Notes under the pieces: model-generated | What the model saw: only the letters and a program-made list of their open reading frames with translations | Databases searched by the model: none | Told to the model about the DNA's origin: nothing | In this document: in pieces, positions 30,722 through 41,000 of the stretch | Layout of the letters: each line of letters begins with the position of its first letter | Position numbering within the stretch: position 1 is the first letter of the stretch | Made by a program: the position numbers and the translations under genes | Source: Azorinus chamasolen | Taxonomy: Eukaryota; Mollusca; Bivalvia; Cardiida; Solecurtidae | Reading direction: 5' to 3' | DNA: 64,000 nucleotides | NCBI GenBank assembly: GCA_963576725.1 | Contig: OY755247.1 | Span: 18,354,526-18,418,525 of the forward strand

Positions 30722-31024
30722 CACTTTTTCACACATTTGCAAACAGAGTAGACCCAGATCAGGGTCTGCTCTGTTTGCTTATGAAATAGATCTGACTCGA
30801 CTACAGTTTCTACCAATACCAATCTTCCTGTGCACATAATCGAGGGCTTGGTGCAAAACTATTCTAATATAATAATATAATATAATATAATATATAATAA
30901 TAATATAATAAGGAGTTAGAATAGTTTTGCACCAAGCCCTCAATATAATATTGTCAAAGTTCAGCAAATAAATATTCATGCTGTCATTATTTCTTACATG
31001 AATACTGAACAGGGAAATGGATAA
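30718..31024 (-). mobile_element. Family B2 carrying an H hairpin
   Basis: Shares TTAA with the A element before it. The B hairpin is collapsed (GACCCAGATCAGGGTCTGC). The long arm is broken at CCTGTGCACATAA by H. Confidence 0.8.
30841..30952. mobile_element. Family H hairpin with a TAATA-rich loop
   Basis: CGAGGGCTTGGTGCAAAACT pairs with its complement. The loop (about 30869-30910) is a TAATA-type microsatellite. Confidence 0.8.
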
Positions 31025-31365
31025 TATTGAAAGTTCCACTTGAACTGCCTCAAGCTTAATGAAGTAAGAAAATCCCCATGTGTATAACCAGCCTAATGAA
31101 AATCTGACATGAAACTAGCTCATTTTCAATAGCGCATACCGGTGAGATTCCCGTCAAAGTTTCTCGCTGCTGAATTTATGTTGAGACAAAAGTTACATAT
31201 ACTGTACAATGGTGGAGACTGGAGAGTCAACTATTGATATGAAACCTTACATTTTATAATGTTACTTCATGTGGTAAAAGTAATGTTGTAGCATGCTTAG
31301 GTGTTTCTTGAATGTAATGTATTAAATTTAACTAATTTTGCAAATTCAAACTCTATCTGCCTAAA
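31025..31365. other. No recognisable feature
   Basis: No repeat family or coding signal seen. Confidence 0.45.
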
Positions 31366-31611
31366 ATAACCCTTTACTTGTTCATTATTCATGGAAGAAA
31401 TAATTACATGATGAATATTAATTAGATTAATTTTTATAATGGCATATAAACACATGACATTTTCTGTAAAATCAGATCTATATTATACCATAAACAAACA
31501 GAGTAGACCCTGATCAGATGGCTTCTAATTCTATAGGAGAAGTCTGATCTGGGTCTATTCTGTTTGCAAATGAATGAAAAGGCACTTATTTCATATGAAG
31601 GAAAGGGTTAA
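31366..31611 (+). mobile_element. Hairpin element, family B2
   Basis: ATAACCCTTTACTTG to GAAGGAAAGGGTTAA. The apex has an insertion (GGCTTCTAATTCTATAGGAG). Confidence 0.85.
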
Positions 31612-31860
31612 CCCTTTACCTAATGAATTTTCATGTAAGAAATGGCATCATGAATGTAATATATATCTGATTTTTTATAATGGTCAATGAACATAAGATG
31701 TTTTTACCATGGCAGAAACAGTAAAATCAGATCTACACTGAATTATTTGATAAACAAACAGAGCAGACACAGATCAGATGGCTTCTACAGGAGCCATCTG
31801 ATCTGGGTCTACTCTGTTTGCAGAGGCGTCAAAAGGTATCTCTTTCAGGTAAAAGATTAA
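31608..31860 (+). mobile_element. Hairpin element, family B2
   Basis: Shares one TTAA with the previous copy and ends GGTAAAAGATTAA. It lacks the usual second stem mismatch (ACACAGATC on the left). Confidence 0.85.
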
Positions 31861-31926
31861 ACTGCAATCCATTGCGATGTTTACTTTCTTCTTATTCATT
31901 CTAACTCTTGAAAAAAATAATATGGA

Positions 31927-31995
31927 TTTAGTGGCAAACAGCTTTCATTCTGATGAGATGCCAAGATGTATATGCTGTTTGCAAATGCCATTCAG
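31927..31995 (+). mobile_element. Degenerate hairpin, family D
   Basis: GGCAAACAGCTTTCATTCTG and CTGTTTGCAAATGCC remain. Confidence 0.45.
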
Positions 31996-32011
31996 GTTTT
32001 ATTAAGAGGTT

Positions 32012-32130
32012 AAAATATGGCCTAGGTGTGCCTTCTGGCCATAATAGCACACCTGGTGCCATAATAGCCGAGGGCTGTTGTGACACCAGGTGTGCCATTA
32101 TGGCCAGAAGGCACACACAGGCCATATTTT
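32012..32130. repeat. Long inverted repeat, otherwise unplaced
   Basis: AAAATATGGCCTAGGTGTGC and GGCCATATTTT form ~50-bp arms with one copy of CACCTGGTGCCATAATAG in the loop region. It matches no lettered family. Confidence 0.7.
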
Positions 32131-32342
32131 GACTATTTTATTAAATATCTTACAAATTTTACTAGATCTATATATAGATCGTTTTGTTCTACTTATTTGT
32201 TGATTTTTGTTTAGATCTATATATGCCACCTAGCTATCATTTCAACACAATCTAGACTACCATCCCAACAAACCACAGAAATAGATCTAGATCTGTTCTT
32301 TACAAAAATGAGGAAGGACTAGTTATGTCTTCATGGGGATTC

Positions 32343-32536
32343 GAATCTGCGCCTTTGTAAAACTCATTCTTTGAAACCATTGTGATAAATAGAGCATTTA
32401 CTCCATAGGAGCAAATGCTGTATTTATCACAATGGTACAATTCTAAAAATTCTCTTTTTCTATAGTTAATGTTCCTTTCTGGTAGATTAATTCCAAGAGT
32501 TTGGGTCTGAAAATAGTCTAGGAGGGAATGAGTTAA
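32343..32536 (-). mobile_element. Family A, left end lost
   Basis: Hairpin with ACTCCATAGGAGCAAATG; right end GGAGGGAATGAGTTAA. Confidence 0.8.
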
Positions 32537-32542
32537 TCATTT

Positions 32543-32603
32543 GCAATATGTGTAGAGTTTGTAGGCCCAGATCAAAGGGCTCCTCTACAGTTTGAAAATT
32601 CCT
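32543..32603 (+). mobile_element. Degenerate hairpin, family M
   Basis: TTTGCAATATGTGTAGAG and GGCTCCTCTACAG remain. Confidence 0.35.
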
Positions 32604-32613
32604 TTTAGCAACT

Positions 32614-32884
32614 TTAACCCATTCCCTCATATAAATGCCTTTTAACTCATTTGCAAACAGAGTAGACCCAGATCAGACGACTTCTATATTGTATATAGGA
32701 GCGGTCTGATCAGGGTATGCTCTGTTTGCTAATGTAATTCGATAGATCTGTTTCTTTACTTTCTTAAATGGCTACAATGTTTCACTTCCATATTTTAATT
32801 ATTATTCGGGTAAGTACCGTATTGCCCATGAATATTCAGTAGGTATTGAAATTTGGAATAAATATAAAACAGGGAAAGCGTTAA
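32614..32884 (-). mobile_element. Hairpin element, family B1
   Basis: TTAACCCATTCCCTCATATA to CAGGGAAAGCGTTAA. The apex is lengthened (TTCTATATTGTATATAGGAG). Confidence 0.85.
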
Positions 32885-33218
32885 TTCTTTGATACTAAAT
32901 GGAACATTCTTATATTCAATAATGTTTCCAAATTGACAATGCAGGGTATGATGGTTTAGTTCCCTAGTTGAAAGGTTACATACAGAATATCAGAATGGTG
33001 ATGTGTATTGATCACTGCTGTATGGAACTGGTTGCTATTGTATGGACATTGGAAACTGTGTTTATCTTGTTTACATGGCAACAGTATTTGTTTGTATACA
33101 ATAGTTACCCAGTTACAATATTAGAGGACTGGTGTTTAATAAAACCTTTGTCAATTATTAAATGTTTTGATTTAATGTTATTTTTCGTGAAGGATGATAA
33201 CTGAAAATGAAGTATGAC
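32885..33218. other. No recognisable feature
   Basis: A 78-codon frame lies here but shows no domain, splice site or repeat match. I do not call it a gene. Confidence 0.4.
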
Positions 33219-33469
33219 TTAACCCTTCGCTTGCTATTCATGTCAATATACCTACCTGTAAATAGTGAAGACCCAGATGAGACAATATCCTGCAGCAGCT
33301 GTCTCATCAGGGTCTGCACTATTTACAAGTTGATTGTGCAACCAGTGCACTCCACAGCAGTGATTGCACAGCGAAATACTTGTACACATTGAAGATATAT
33401 GTAATTATACAACAGGGCATGGGTAAAGAAGGAGAAATGTATTTTAAAATTCAGCAACAGAAGGGTTAA
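33219..33469 (+). mobile_element. Hairpin element, family C
   Basis: TTAACCCTTCGCTTGC to GAAGGGTTAA. The apex differs on one side only (ACAATATCCTGCAGCAGCTG). Confidence 0.88.
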
Positions 33470-33543
33470 TGATCTTTTCCTTTCCAATGGTTAATTTGTG
33501 GTACATGATTTTTACAATACTAAGAGACCAAGTTATTTTGGAC

Positions 33544-33793
33544 ATAACCCTTTACTCCATAAATACACCTTTCTACACCTTTGCAAACAGAGGAGACCCA
33601 GATCAGATGGCTCCTATAGGAACCGTCTGATCAGGATCTCCTTTGTTTGCTTATGATATCATATTGATATGATTCTACAGTTTCTGGCATGGTCAAAAGT
33701 TGCTGTGTCAGTGTGCTATTATAACAAATTCATCTCGTTGATATTCATGATGTCATTATTTCTTACATGAATATTCATGGAGTAAAGGGATAA
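33544..33793 (-). mobile_element. Hairpin element, family B2, ATAA duplication
   Basis: ATAACCCTTTACTCC to GGAGTAAAGGGATAA. The duplicated target is ATAA, the complement of TTAT. Confidence 0.88.
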
Positions 33794-33938
33794 TCAGTAC
33801 TCAAACTGTTTGACATGTATCTAATTGCATGTTTGAAAGGCAAAGGGTATAAAAATGTACAACATTGTAAACCCAATTAATTGAAGGTTTGTAGGGGTAT
33901 CCCCTGTAATCCATCTGATCAGAGTATGCGCTGTTTGT

Positions 33939-34193
33939 TTATCCATTTCCCTGTTCAATATTCATATAAGAAATAATGACCTCATGAATATTTATTAGCT
34001 GAAATTCATGTATCGTAAAAGTTTAAAGGGAATAGTTTACATTGACAAAAACTATAGAATCAATTCTATATCAAGGTCATAAGCAAACAGAGCAGGCCCT
34101 GATCAGATGGCTCCTATAGGAGCTGTCTGATTTGGGTTTACTCTGTTTGCGAATGGGAGAAAAGGTGTTTATATATATAAAGGAAAGGGTTAT
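33939..34193 (+). mobile_element. Hairpin element, family B2, TTAT duplication
   Basis: TTATCCATTTCCCTG to AAGGAAAGGGTTAT with both stem mismatches and the centre GGCTCCTATAGGAGC. Confidence 0.85.
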
Positions 34194-34261
34194 ACAATAT
34201 CTGATATTATGCTAATAGTTTTAACAATGTATTCACTTGTTTTATATATAACAATAACGGA

Positions 34262-34326
34262 AAATTAGTTCATGAATATTCATAAGGGGTTGGGTATGCC
34301 ACGAATATTCATGAAGTAAAGGGTTA
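34262..34326 (-). mobile_element. Family B2 end fragment
   Basis: ATGAATATTCATAAGGGG and GAATATTCATGAAGTAAAGG repeat the outer long arm twice, ending GGGTTAA. Confidence 0.5.
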
Positions 34327-34507
34327 ACAAGACTTAGTATATTTCATCTCATGCAATTTTGAAATGGTTTACTTGCCCATGTCCCAGTTTTATGGGCTCC
34401 ATTGACACATTGGTTTGTATGTAAAGTAGTGACCTATTTATACATGTATTTTATTGAATAAAGATAGACTATCTTTAGTGCACCAATGGTAAGTCATGAA
34501 AACTTTT

Positions 34508-34572
34508 GCAGACAGTTTTGATCCAGATCAGATACCAAGAAACTCTCTGTTTCACCAGAATCTAAACTTTTT
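34508..34572 (+). mobile_element. Degenerate hairpin, family D
   Basis: CAGTTTTGATCCAGATCAG and CAGAATCTAAACTTTTTG. Confidence 0.4.
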
Positions 34573-34758
34573 GATGCATTGATTGTGGTTTCAAACAAGA
34601 CTGTAACAAAATTTACTTTTGAATGGAAATCATTAGCAGTATTATTGGACATGAAGTTTACCTAGGGTTTGAGGAGTTAATCCGGTAAATTTTGTCTCTG
34701 TATACAAATTAAATCAATACGAGGCAAACATACTTCACTTGTATGTGTCCTCAGTCTA

Positions 34759-35010
34759 TTAATCCTTTCCCTGTTCTATATTTAGTCCAACTTCAAATAC
34801 TTACTGAATATTCATGGGCAAAATAGTTATAAGGAAATACAGAAGGTGGAACATATTGTAGCCATTTTAGAAAGTACAGAAACAGATCTATCAAATTCCA
34901 TTAGCAAACAGAGCACACCCTAATCAGACGGCTCCTATAGGAGCTGTCTGATCTGGGTCTACTCTGTTTGCAAATGCGTGAAAACACGTTTATATGAAGG
35001 AAAAGGTTAA
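34759..35010 (+). mobile_element. Hairpin element, family B1, complete
   Basis: TTAATCCTTTCCCTGTTC to AAGGAAAAGGTTAA with an intact centre GGCTCCTATAGGAGC. Confidence 0.9.
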
Positions 35011-35176
35011 CCCTTTGAATGCTGGGTAGTCTATCACTGTTTAACTATAGAGTGAAGGCTTAGATTCGCTAGAGATTCCATTGACAAACAGTGCAGACCC
35101 TGATCAGAAGGCTCCTCAAGCCTTTTGGTCTTGGTCTATGCAGTTTGCAAATGCTAGTACACACATTCAAAGGGTC
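35007..35176 (+). mobile_element. Hairpin element, family O
   Basis: TTAACCCTTTGAATGCTGGG at the left and ACATTCAAAGGG at the right. The hairpin GACAAACAGTGCAGACCCTG resembles B but the arms differ. Another left end is at 41085. Confidence 0.65.
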
Positions 35177-35257
35177 TGTAGACTAATTGCTGTTGGCTAA
35201 ATCTGCCCTGCATGGGTCACTGCCCTAATTCTTAAAGTAGATTCCTTTCCTGAACTT

Positions 35258-35473
35258 TATTGTGACCTTTTCGCTAATAAATATGACTTTTGGCACCTTT
35301 ACAAACAGAGCAGACCCAGATCAGACAGCTCCTGTAAGAGCTGTCTGATCAGGCTCTGCCTTGTTTGCTTTTTGAATAATATGGATCGGATTCTAAGTTT
35401 CAGTCACTGTTAATTTCGTTGTGTAGTTATAAAATTACAATCCATGAATAATCATACAGTAATAATTTCTTAA
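35258..35473 (-). mobile_element. Hairpin element, family B2
   Basis: Hairpin AGCTCCTGTAAGAGCTG with a typical T-form arm (GATCAGGCTC). The right end is worn. Confidence 0.7.
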
Positions 35474-35490
35474 CCCTTTATACCATGAAT

Positions 35491-35746
35491 CAGATCTCCA
35501 GATAAGACATGTAAATTAAAATAGTTTCAAGTATAACTTCTTTATTTCTCCACCAAACCCTATGTTGTGACCACTCTTTAGAATCGTCTTTTGAAAACGA
35601 TTCTAAAGAGTCGTCACAAATTTCTCCACTAAACCCTATGTTGTGACCACTCTTTAGAATCGTCTCTTCAAGACGATTCTAAAGGGCGGTCACAGCAAAG
35701 GATGACCATTTTAGTATTTGAGTAGGCATCTCTCTCTGTAGCTCTG
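35491..35746 (-). mobile_element. Family G with doubled hairpin, 6-bp duplication
   Basis: CAGATCTCCAGATAAGACAT to TCTGTAGCTCTG. Two complete hairpins lie in tandem at about 35548-35616 and 35620-35693. The flanks are both ATGAAT. Confidence 0.8.
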
Positions 35747-35813
35747 ATGAATATTCATGTAAAAAATTGTTGTAAGAAGTAATGACATCATGCATATTGT
35801 CTGTACAGTAGAA

Positions 35814-35986
35814 CATGTCTTAAGTGGCCATTTTTATTGGACATAGGAATCTTAAAAAGCAGGTGGTTGCTTAATGCAGGGCAAAAGTAATGCAGAAAAC
35901 TCCTATACTTTTGACCTGCATTAAGCTACCACCTTCCTTAAATACCCATATAATTATTCCTTTTTTTGATGGCCACTAAGACAGGA
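35814..35986 (+). mobile_element. Family K, nested in B2
   Basis: TACAGTAGAACATGTCTTAA to GGCCACTAAGACAGG. The stem centre is lost (GAAAACTCCTATACTTTTG). Confidence 0.75.
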
Positions 35987-36219
35987 ACACATGAATATTT
36001 AACCAAGATGGAAAGTGTAGAATTTGATTTAAATTATGTCATAAGCAAACAGAACAGACCCTGATGAGCCATCTGATCTGGGTCTACTCTGTTTGCAAAG
36101 GCCTATTTTTGGAGAAAAGGGTTAAATTACTACTGATGGGGGTTAAAAGAACACCCAGTGTAAATTATTTGGGATCTTGATTAAATGCCAGGATATTTTC
36201 TGTCTCAACTGGGTCCAGA

Positions 36220-36461
36220 TTAACCCTTTCCCTATACTATGTTTATTCCAAATTTCAATACCTACTGAATATTCATGGACAAAATAGTTAATATGGAAGA
36301 TGGAACATTATAGCCATTTTAGAAAGTAAAGAAACAGTTCTATCAAATTCTATTAGCAAACAGAGCGACCCTGATCAGAAGGCTCCTATAGGAGCTGTCT
36401 GATCTGGGTCCGCTCTGTTTGCAATTGTGTGAAAACATGAATATATAAGGGAAACGGTTAA
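36220..36461 (+). mobile_element. Hairpin element, family B1
   Basis: TTAACCCTTTCCCTATAC to AAGGGAAACGGTTAA. The hairpin lost a CAGA in one arm (GAGCGACCCTGATC). Confidence 0.88.
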
Positions 36462-36635
36462 TTGCAAAGATACCTGCAAATAGTTGAATACTTGTCATGT
36501 ACTGTACTGGGCATCACATTTCTGTAATTAAGAGGGCTTTGGCCCAATTAGCTGAAACTAACCAATCTCCATGTGTATCAACTCTGCACACACAAGTAGT
36601 TTTTTGTCAGCAACAATTGTCGTCTGCTTCAATTT

Positions 36636-36848
36636 TTAACCCTTTCTTCCTATTAACGCCTTTTCACACATTTACAAACAGAGAAGAGCCAGATTAGATA
36701 GCTCCTATAGAAGCCATCTGATCAGGGTCTGCTCTGTTTGCTAATGTAATTTGATAGATCTTGTTTCTTTACTTTCTGAAATGGCTGCAATATTCCATCT
36801 TCCATATTAACTATTTTGTCCATGAATATTCAGTAGGTATTGAAATTT
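36636..36848 (-). mobile_element. Family B1, right end truncated
   Basis: TTAACCCTTTCTTCC to GTAGGTATTGAAATTTC. It is cut just before the pearl-like element at 36862. Confidence 0.8.
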
Positions 36849-36861
36849 CTCAAACTCTTTT

Positions 36862-37093
36862 TTATGCCCCTGCCTTTAGGCGACGGGGGCATTAAGTTTT
36901 ACCCTTTTCCGCCCCGTACGTCCGTCCTCAAAATCTTTCGTCAAAGATTTCATGGCTTGTGTAAGCTGGAATGATTTGATATTTGGTCTGAAGCATAATC
37001 ATAGTGAGTTGTACCATGTCTCCCCCTTTCAGGTCTGTCGTTCATCTACTTCCTGTTTGCCAACGGGGGCATCCGTGTCCCATGGACACATTT
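36862..37093. mobile_element. Pearl-like element, short
   Basis: Opens with a hairpin ATGCCCCTGCCTTTAGGCGA then CGGGGGCATT. Ends near ACGGGGGCATCCGTGTCCCA. There is a single internal unit. Two overlapping short frames reflect this repeat. Confidence 0.65.
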
Positions 37094-37203
37094 TATTTTT
37101 ATTTTCTTCCTGCATCTATCTCTCACACCCATTTCCTGTCACCTGCTCTCTCACTTTCTCACCCAAAAGGAAATCATTCGGTTGTGAAATTCAGTCTACA
37201 TGA

Positions 37204-37333
37204 GAGGCTCAGGTAAGATGCATAAAATAAAACATTTTTTAGAATATCTCCTTTAATTCTCCATCAACCCTAAATTGTGACCACTGTTTGAAGAGAAATG
37301 ACGATTTTAGTATTGAGTAAAGTTTGCACCTTG
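37204..37333 (-). mobile_element. Family G, hairpin mostly lost
   Basis: CTCAGGTAAGATGCATAA and GAGAAATGACGATTTTAGTA flank a small remnant GTGACCACTGTTTGAAG. Confidence 0.7.
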
Positions 37334-37560
37334 AACCCATTCCCGCATATTGATGCCTTTTGACGCTTCTGTAAAAGTCACTTTGTGAAACCATTGTGAT
37401 AAATAGAGCATTTGCTCCACAGGAGCAAATGCTCTATATATCACAATGGTTTCAAAAGTACACAATTCTAAAAATCTCCTTTTCTCTAGTTAATGATCCT
37501 TTTTGGTAGATTTAATCAAGGCGGTTGGATCTAAAAATAGCCTATGTGGGAATGGGTTAA
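37331..37560 (-). mobile_element. Hairpin element, family A
   Basis: TTGAACCCATTCCCGCATAT to GTGGGAATGGGTTAA with the centre TTTGCTCCACAGGAGCAAA. Confidence 0.88.
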
Positions 37561-37808
37561 CCCGTTACTCCATAAATATGCTTTTCAACACCTTTGCAAA
37601 CAGAGTATACCCAGATCAGACAGCTCCTAATATAGGAGCTGTCTGATCAAGGTTTGCTCTGTTTGTTTATGACACAATATAGATCTGATTTTGCACTTTC
37701 TGTATTGGTTAAATATTCCTGTGTTCATATGTTATTATAAAAATAGAGCTAATCAATATGTATGATGTCATTATTTCTTACATGAATATTCATTAAGAAA
37801 AGGGTTAA
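37557..37808 (-). mobile_element. Hairpin element, family B2
   Basis: Shares TTAA with the preceding A and ends AAGAAAAGGGTTAA, 27 bp before the first kelch exon. Confidence 0.88.
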
Positions 37809-37835
37809 CTAATGCTCTATGTACATTATTTGCAG

Positions 37836-37893
37836 GTGAAGAAGTCAATGATGCGGTGTAACAGTCCAAGTAGTTGCATCCACTAAGCGTACC
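37836..37893 (+). promoter_or_regulatory. 5' untranslated part of the kelch exon, with a small upstream ORF
   Basis: The acceptor TATTTGCAG ends at 37835. An upstream ATG at 37848 opens a 12-codon frame that stops at 37884-37886, out of frame with the main start. In the main frame an upstream TGA at 37849-37851 supports the ATG at 37894. Earlier non-coding exons and the promoter are not visible. Confidence 0.6.
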
Positions 37894-38077
37894 ATGCAAA
37901 AGTCACAGTTTGAGTCCCATATCGCTTGCAAGTCGTCTCAGATAAAATACCCCACCAAAAACACATTCCCACGAGCCAGAGACAAGCATGCGTCATGCGT
38001 GCATGAAAACCATGTGTACATCATAGCGGGCAAAGATGGGAACACTTCTCTTAAAGACCTTTGGCGATTCCATGCAG
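37894..38077 (+). CDS. Kelch gene, coding exon 1
   Basis: Residues 1-61 plus one base of codon 62, from MQKSQFESHIACKSS to DLWRFHA. The donor is CAG-GTATAC. A B hairpin element begins five bases into the intron, so the donor's outer bases come from its end. Confidence 0.85.
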
Positions 38078-41000
38078 GTATACCCTTTCCTTCATTTAAA
38101 TACCTTTAAACCCATTTGCAAACAGAGTAGACCCAGATTAGATGGCTCCTAAAGGAGCCCTTCTGATCAGGGTTTGCTCTGTTTATTTATGAAATAATAT
38201 AGATCCTATAGGAGCCATCTGATCTTGGGTCTACTCTGTTTGCAAAGGCGTGAACAGATGTTTATATGAAGGAAAAGGTTAACACATGAAATTTTTACCA
38301 AAACAGAAACAGTAGAATCAGATCTATATTATTCCAAAAGCAAACAGAGCAGACCCTGATCAGACAGCTTCTATAGGAGCCATCTGTTCTGGGTCTACTC
38401 TGTTTGCAAAGGCATAGAAAAGTGTATTCATGGAGTAAAGGGTTAACCCATTCCCTTATATAGACGACTTTTGACGACTCTGTAAAAGTCACTTTGTGAA
38501 ACCATTGTGATAAATAGAGCATTTGCTTCTATAGGAGCAAATGCTCTATTCATCACAATGGTTTCAAACTATAAAATTCTAAAATTTTCCTTTTCTCTAG
38601 TTAATGCTCCTTTTCTGTAGATTTATTCAAAGAGGTTGTATCTAAAAATAGCCCATGAGGTAAAGGGTTAATGCAGAATTAAACTTTTAAAGTAGAGGAG
38701 CTTTCTGCATAGCTTTCATCTTGCATCAGAGGTCCAGATAAGATGCGTATAAAAGTAAACATTTTCAAGATAGCATCTTAATTATACCCCCACAAACAGA
38801 GTTTGAGGGGGGTATACTGGAATCAGCCTGTCGGTCGGTCGGGCGGTCGGTCGGTCTGTCTGCAAAATCTTGTACGGCGAACTCCTCCTTCAGTTTCAAC
38901 CCGATTCACTTGACACTTGGCATAATTGTTACTCAGGAGTAGTAGATGTGCAAGACACAAATTTCAGGTCTCTGTGACCTTGACCTTGACCTTTGGCCTT
39001 GAAATTGGTCTTGAAATTGGCAAGCAAAATCTTGTACTTTGAACTCCTCCTTCTCTTTCAACCTGATTCACTTGATACTTGCGATAAATGTTACTCAGGA
39101 GTAGTAGATGTGCAAGACACAAATTTCAGGTCTCTGTGACCTTGACCTTGACCTTTGGCCTTGAAATTGGTCTTGAAATTGGCAGGCAAAATCTTGTACT
39201 TTGAACTCCTCCTTCAATTTCAACCTGATTCACTTGATACTTGGCATAAATGTTACTCAGGAGTATTTGATGTGCAAAACACAAATTTCAGGTCTCTGTG
39301 ACCTTGACCTTGACCTTTGGTCTTGAAATTGGTCTTGAAATTGGCAGGCAAAATCTTGTACTTTGAACTCCTCCTTCAATTTCAACCTGATTCACTTGAT
39401 ACTTGGCATAAATGTTACTCAGGAGTAGTAGATGTGCAAGACACAAATTTAAAATCTCTGTGACCTTGACCTTTGGCCTTGAAATTGGTCTTAAAATTGG
39501 CAGGCAAAATCTTGTACGGCAAACTCCTCCTTCACTTTCAACCTGATTCATTTGATACTTGGCATAAATGTTACTCAGGAGTAGTAGATGTGCAAGACAC
39601 AAATTTCAGGTCTCTGTGACCTTGACCTTGACCTTTGGCCTTGAAATTGGTCATGATATTGGCAGGCAAAATATTGTACTTTGAACTCCTCCTTCAATTT
39701 CAACCTGATTCACTTGATACTTGGCATAAATGTTACTCAGGAGTAGTAGATGTGCAAGACACAAATTTAAAATCTCTGTGACCTTGACCTTTGACCTTGA
39801 AATTGGTCTTAAAATTGGCAGGCAAAATCTTGTACGGCGAACTCCTCCTTCACTTTCAACCTGATTTACTTGATACTTGGCATAAATGTTACTCAGGAGT
39901 AGTAGATGTGCAAGACACAAATTTCAGGTGTCTGTGACCTTGACCTTTGGCCTCGAAATTGGCAGGCAAAATCTTGTACTTTGAACTCCTCCTTCAATTT
40001 ACAGAATTTTCTCTATTTGAACTTTGGGTATTTTTGTTATTTGGTCCTGTTACATGTTCAAAACTTGGATTTGCAATCAAGGCTGCCGTGTGGGGGTATT
40101 CATCACCTTTAGTGATAGTTCTAGTTTCTCCAGCAAATTCTATACTGTGACCACTCTTTAGAATCGTCTCTCTCGTCACAGTATAGGGTTTTCGTGGAGA
40201 AATGACAATTGTAGTATTTGGGTATGCACATTTATCTTTAGATCTGGTGCACACCCACTTCAAAATGCTCCAGGTTACACAGTTTGATCAGGGTCGAATT
40301 ATTCGTTACTATGTCAGTTTAATTTAACCCTTCACTCCATAAATATGCCTTTCTACACCGTTTACAAACAGAGTAGACCCAGATCAGATGGCTCCTATAG
40401 GAGCCATCTGATCAGGGTCTTCTCTGTTTACTTATGAAATAATATAGATGGCTGATCAGGGTCTGCTCTGTTTGCTTATGATGTAAAATAGATCTAATTC
40501 TTCAGTTTCGATGATGATAAAAAAATATTTTGTTCATAGTGTCAAATCTATGACAAAAATCATGATGTCATTATTTCTTGCGTGAATATTCATTGGGTTA
40601 ACCCTTTCCCTGTTGCATATACATGTACATGTATGAAATAATGACATCATGAAAATTAATTAGATACTTCTAATGATGGCATATGAACATAGGACATTTT
40701 GGCTCAGGCAGAAACTGCAGAATCATATCTATATTATACCATAAGCAAACAGAGCAGACCCTAATCAGATGGCTCCAAAGGCATGGAAAGGAGCTGATAT
40801 GAGGGAAAGGATTTAATCTTGCCAGGAGACTGATTTATTCATTGTCTCAGTTAGCAAAGGCTAACTTCGAATTCTAGAGTAGCATGCACAGAGATATATC
40901 TTATAGACTGTATGTATCTTCATTGTTTTGCAGGTACTTTGAAATGGGAGACATTATCTTACAGAGGTGATACCCCGTCCCATTTAGAAGGCCATACTCT

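Larger units (their letters stand above)
35470..36125 (+). mobile_element. Family B2 carrying G and K
   Basis: TTAACCCTTTATACCATGAA, then G (35491-35746), then B2 sequence with TAATGACATCATGCATATTG, then K (35814-35986), then the rest to GAGAAAAGGGTTAA. The hairpin centre is reduced to CCTGATGAGCCATCTGATC. Confidence 0.8.

Noticed and set aside
32968..33204. 78-codon frame in an element-free stretch
   Set aside because: No domain, no splice signals and ordinary length for AT-rich chance frames.
39288..39920. Minus-strand frames with repeated CLAHLLLLSNIYAKYQ
   Set aside because: Direct translation of the ~160-bp units; the repeat sequence itself explains the period.
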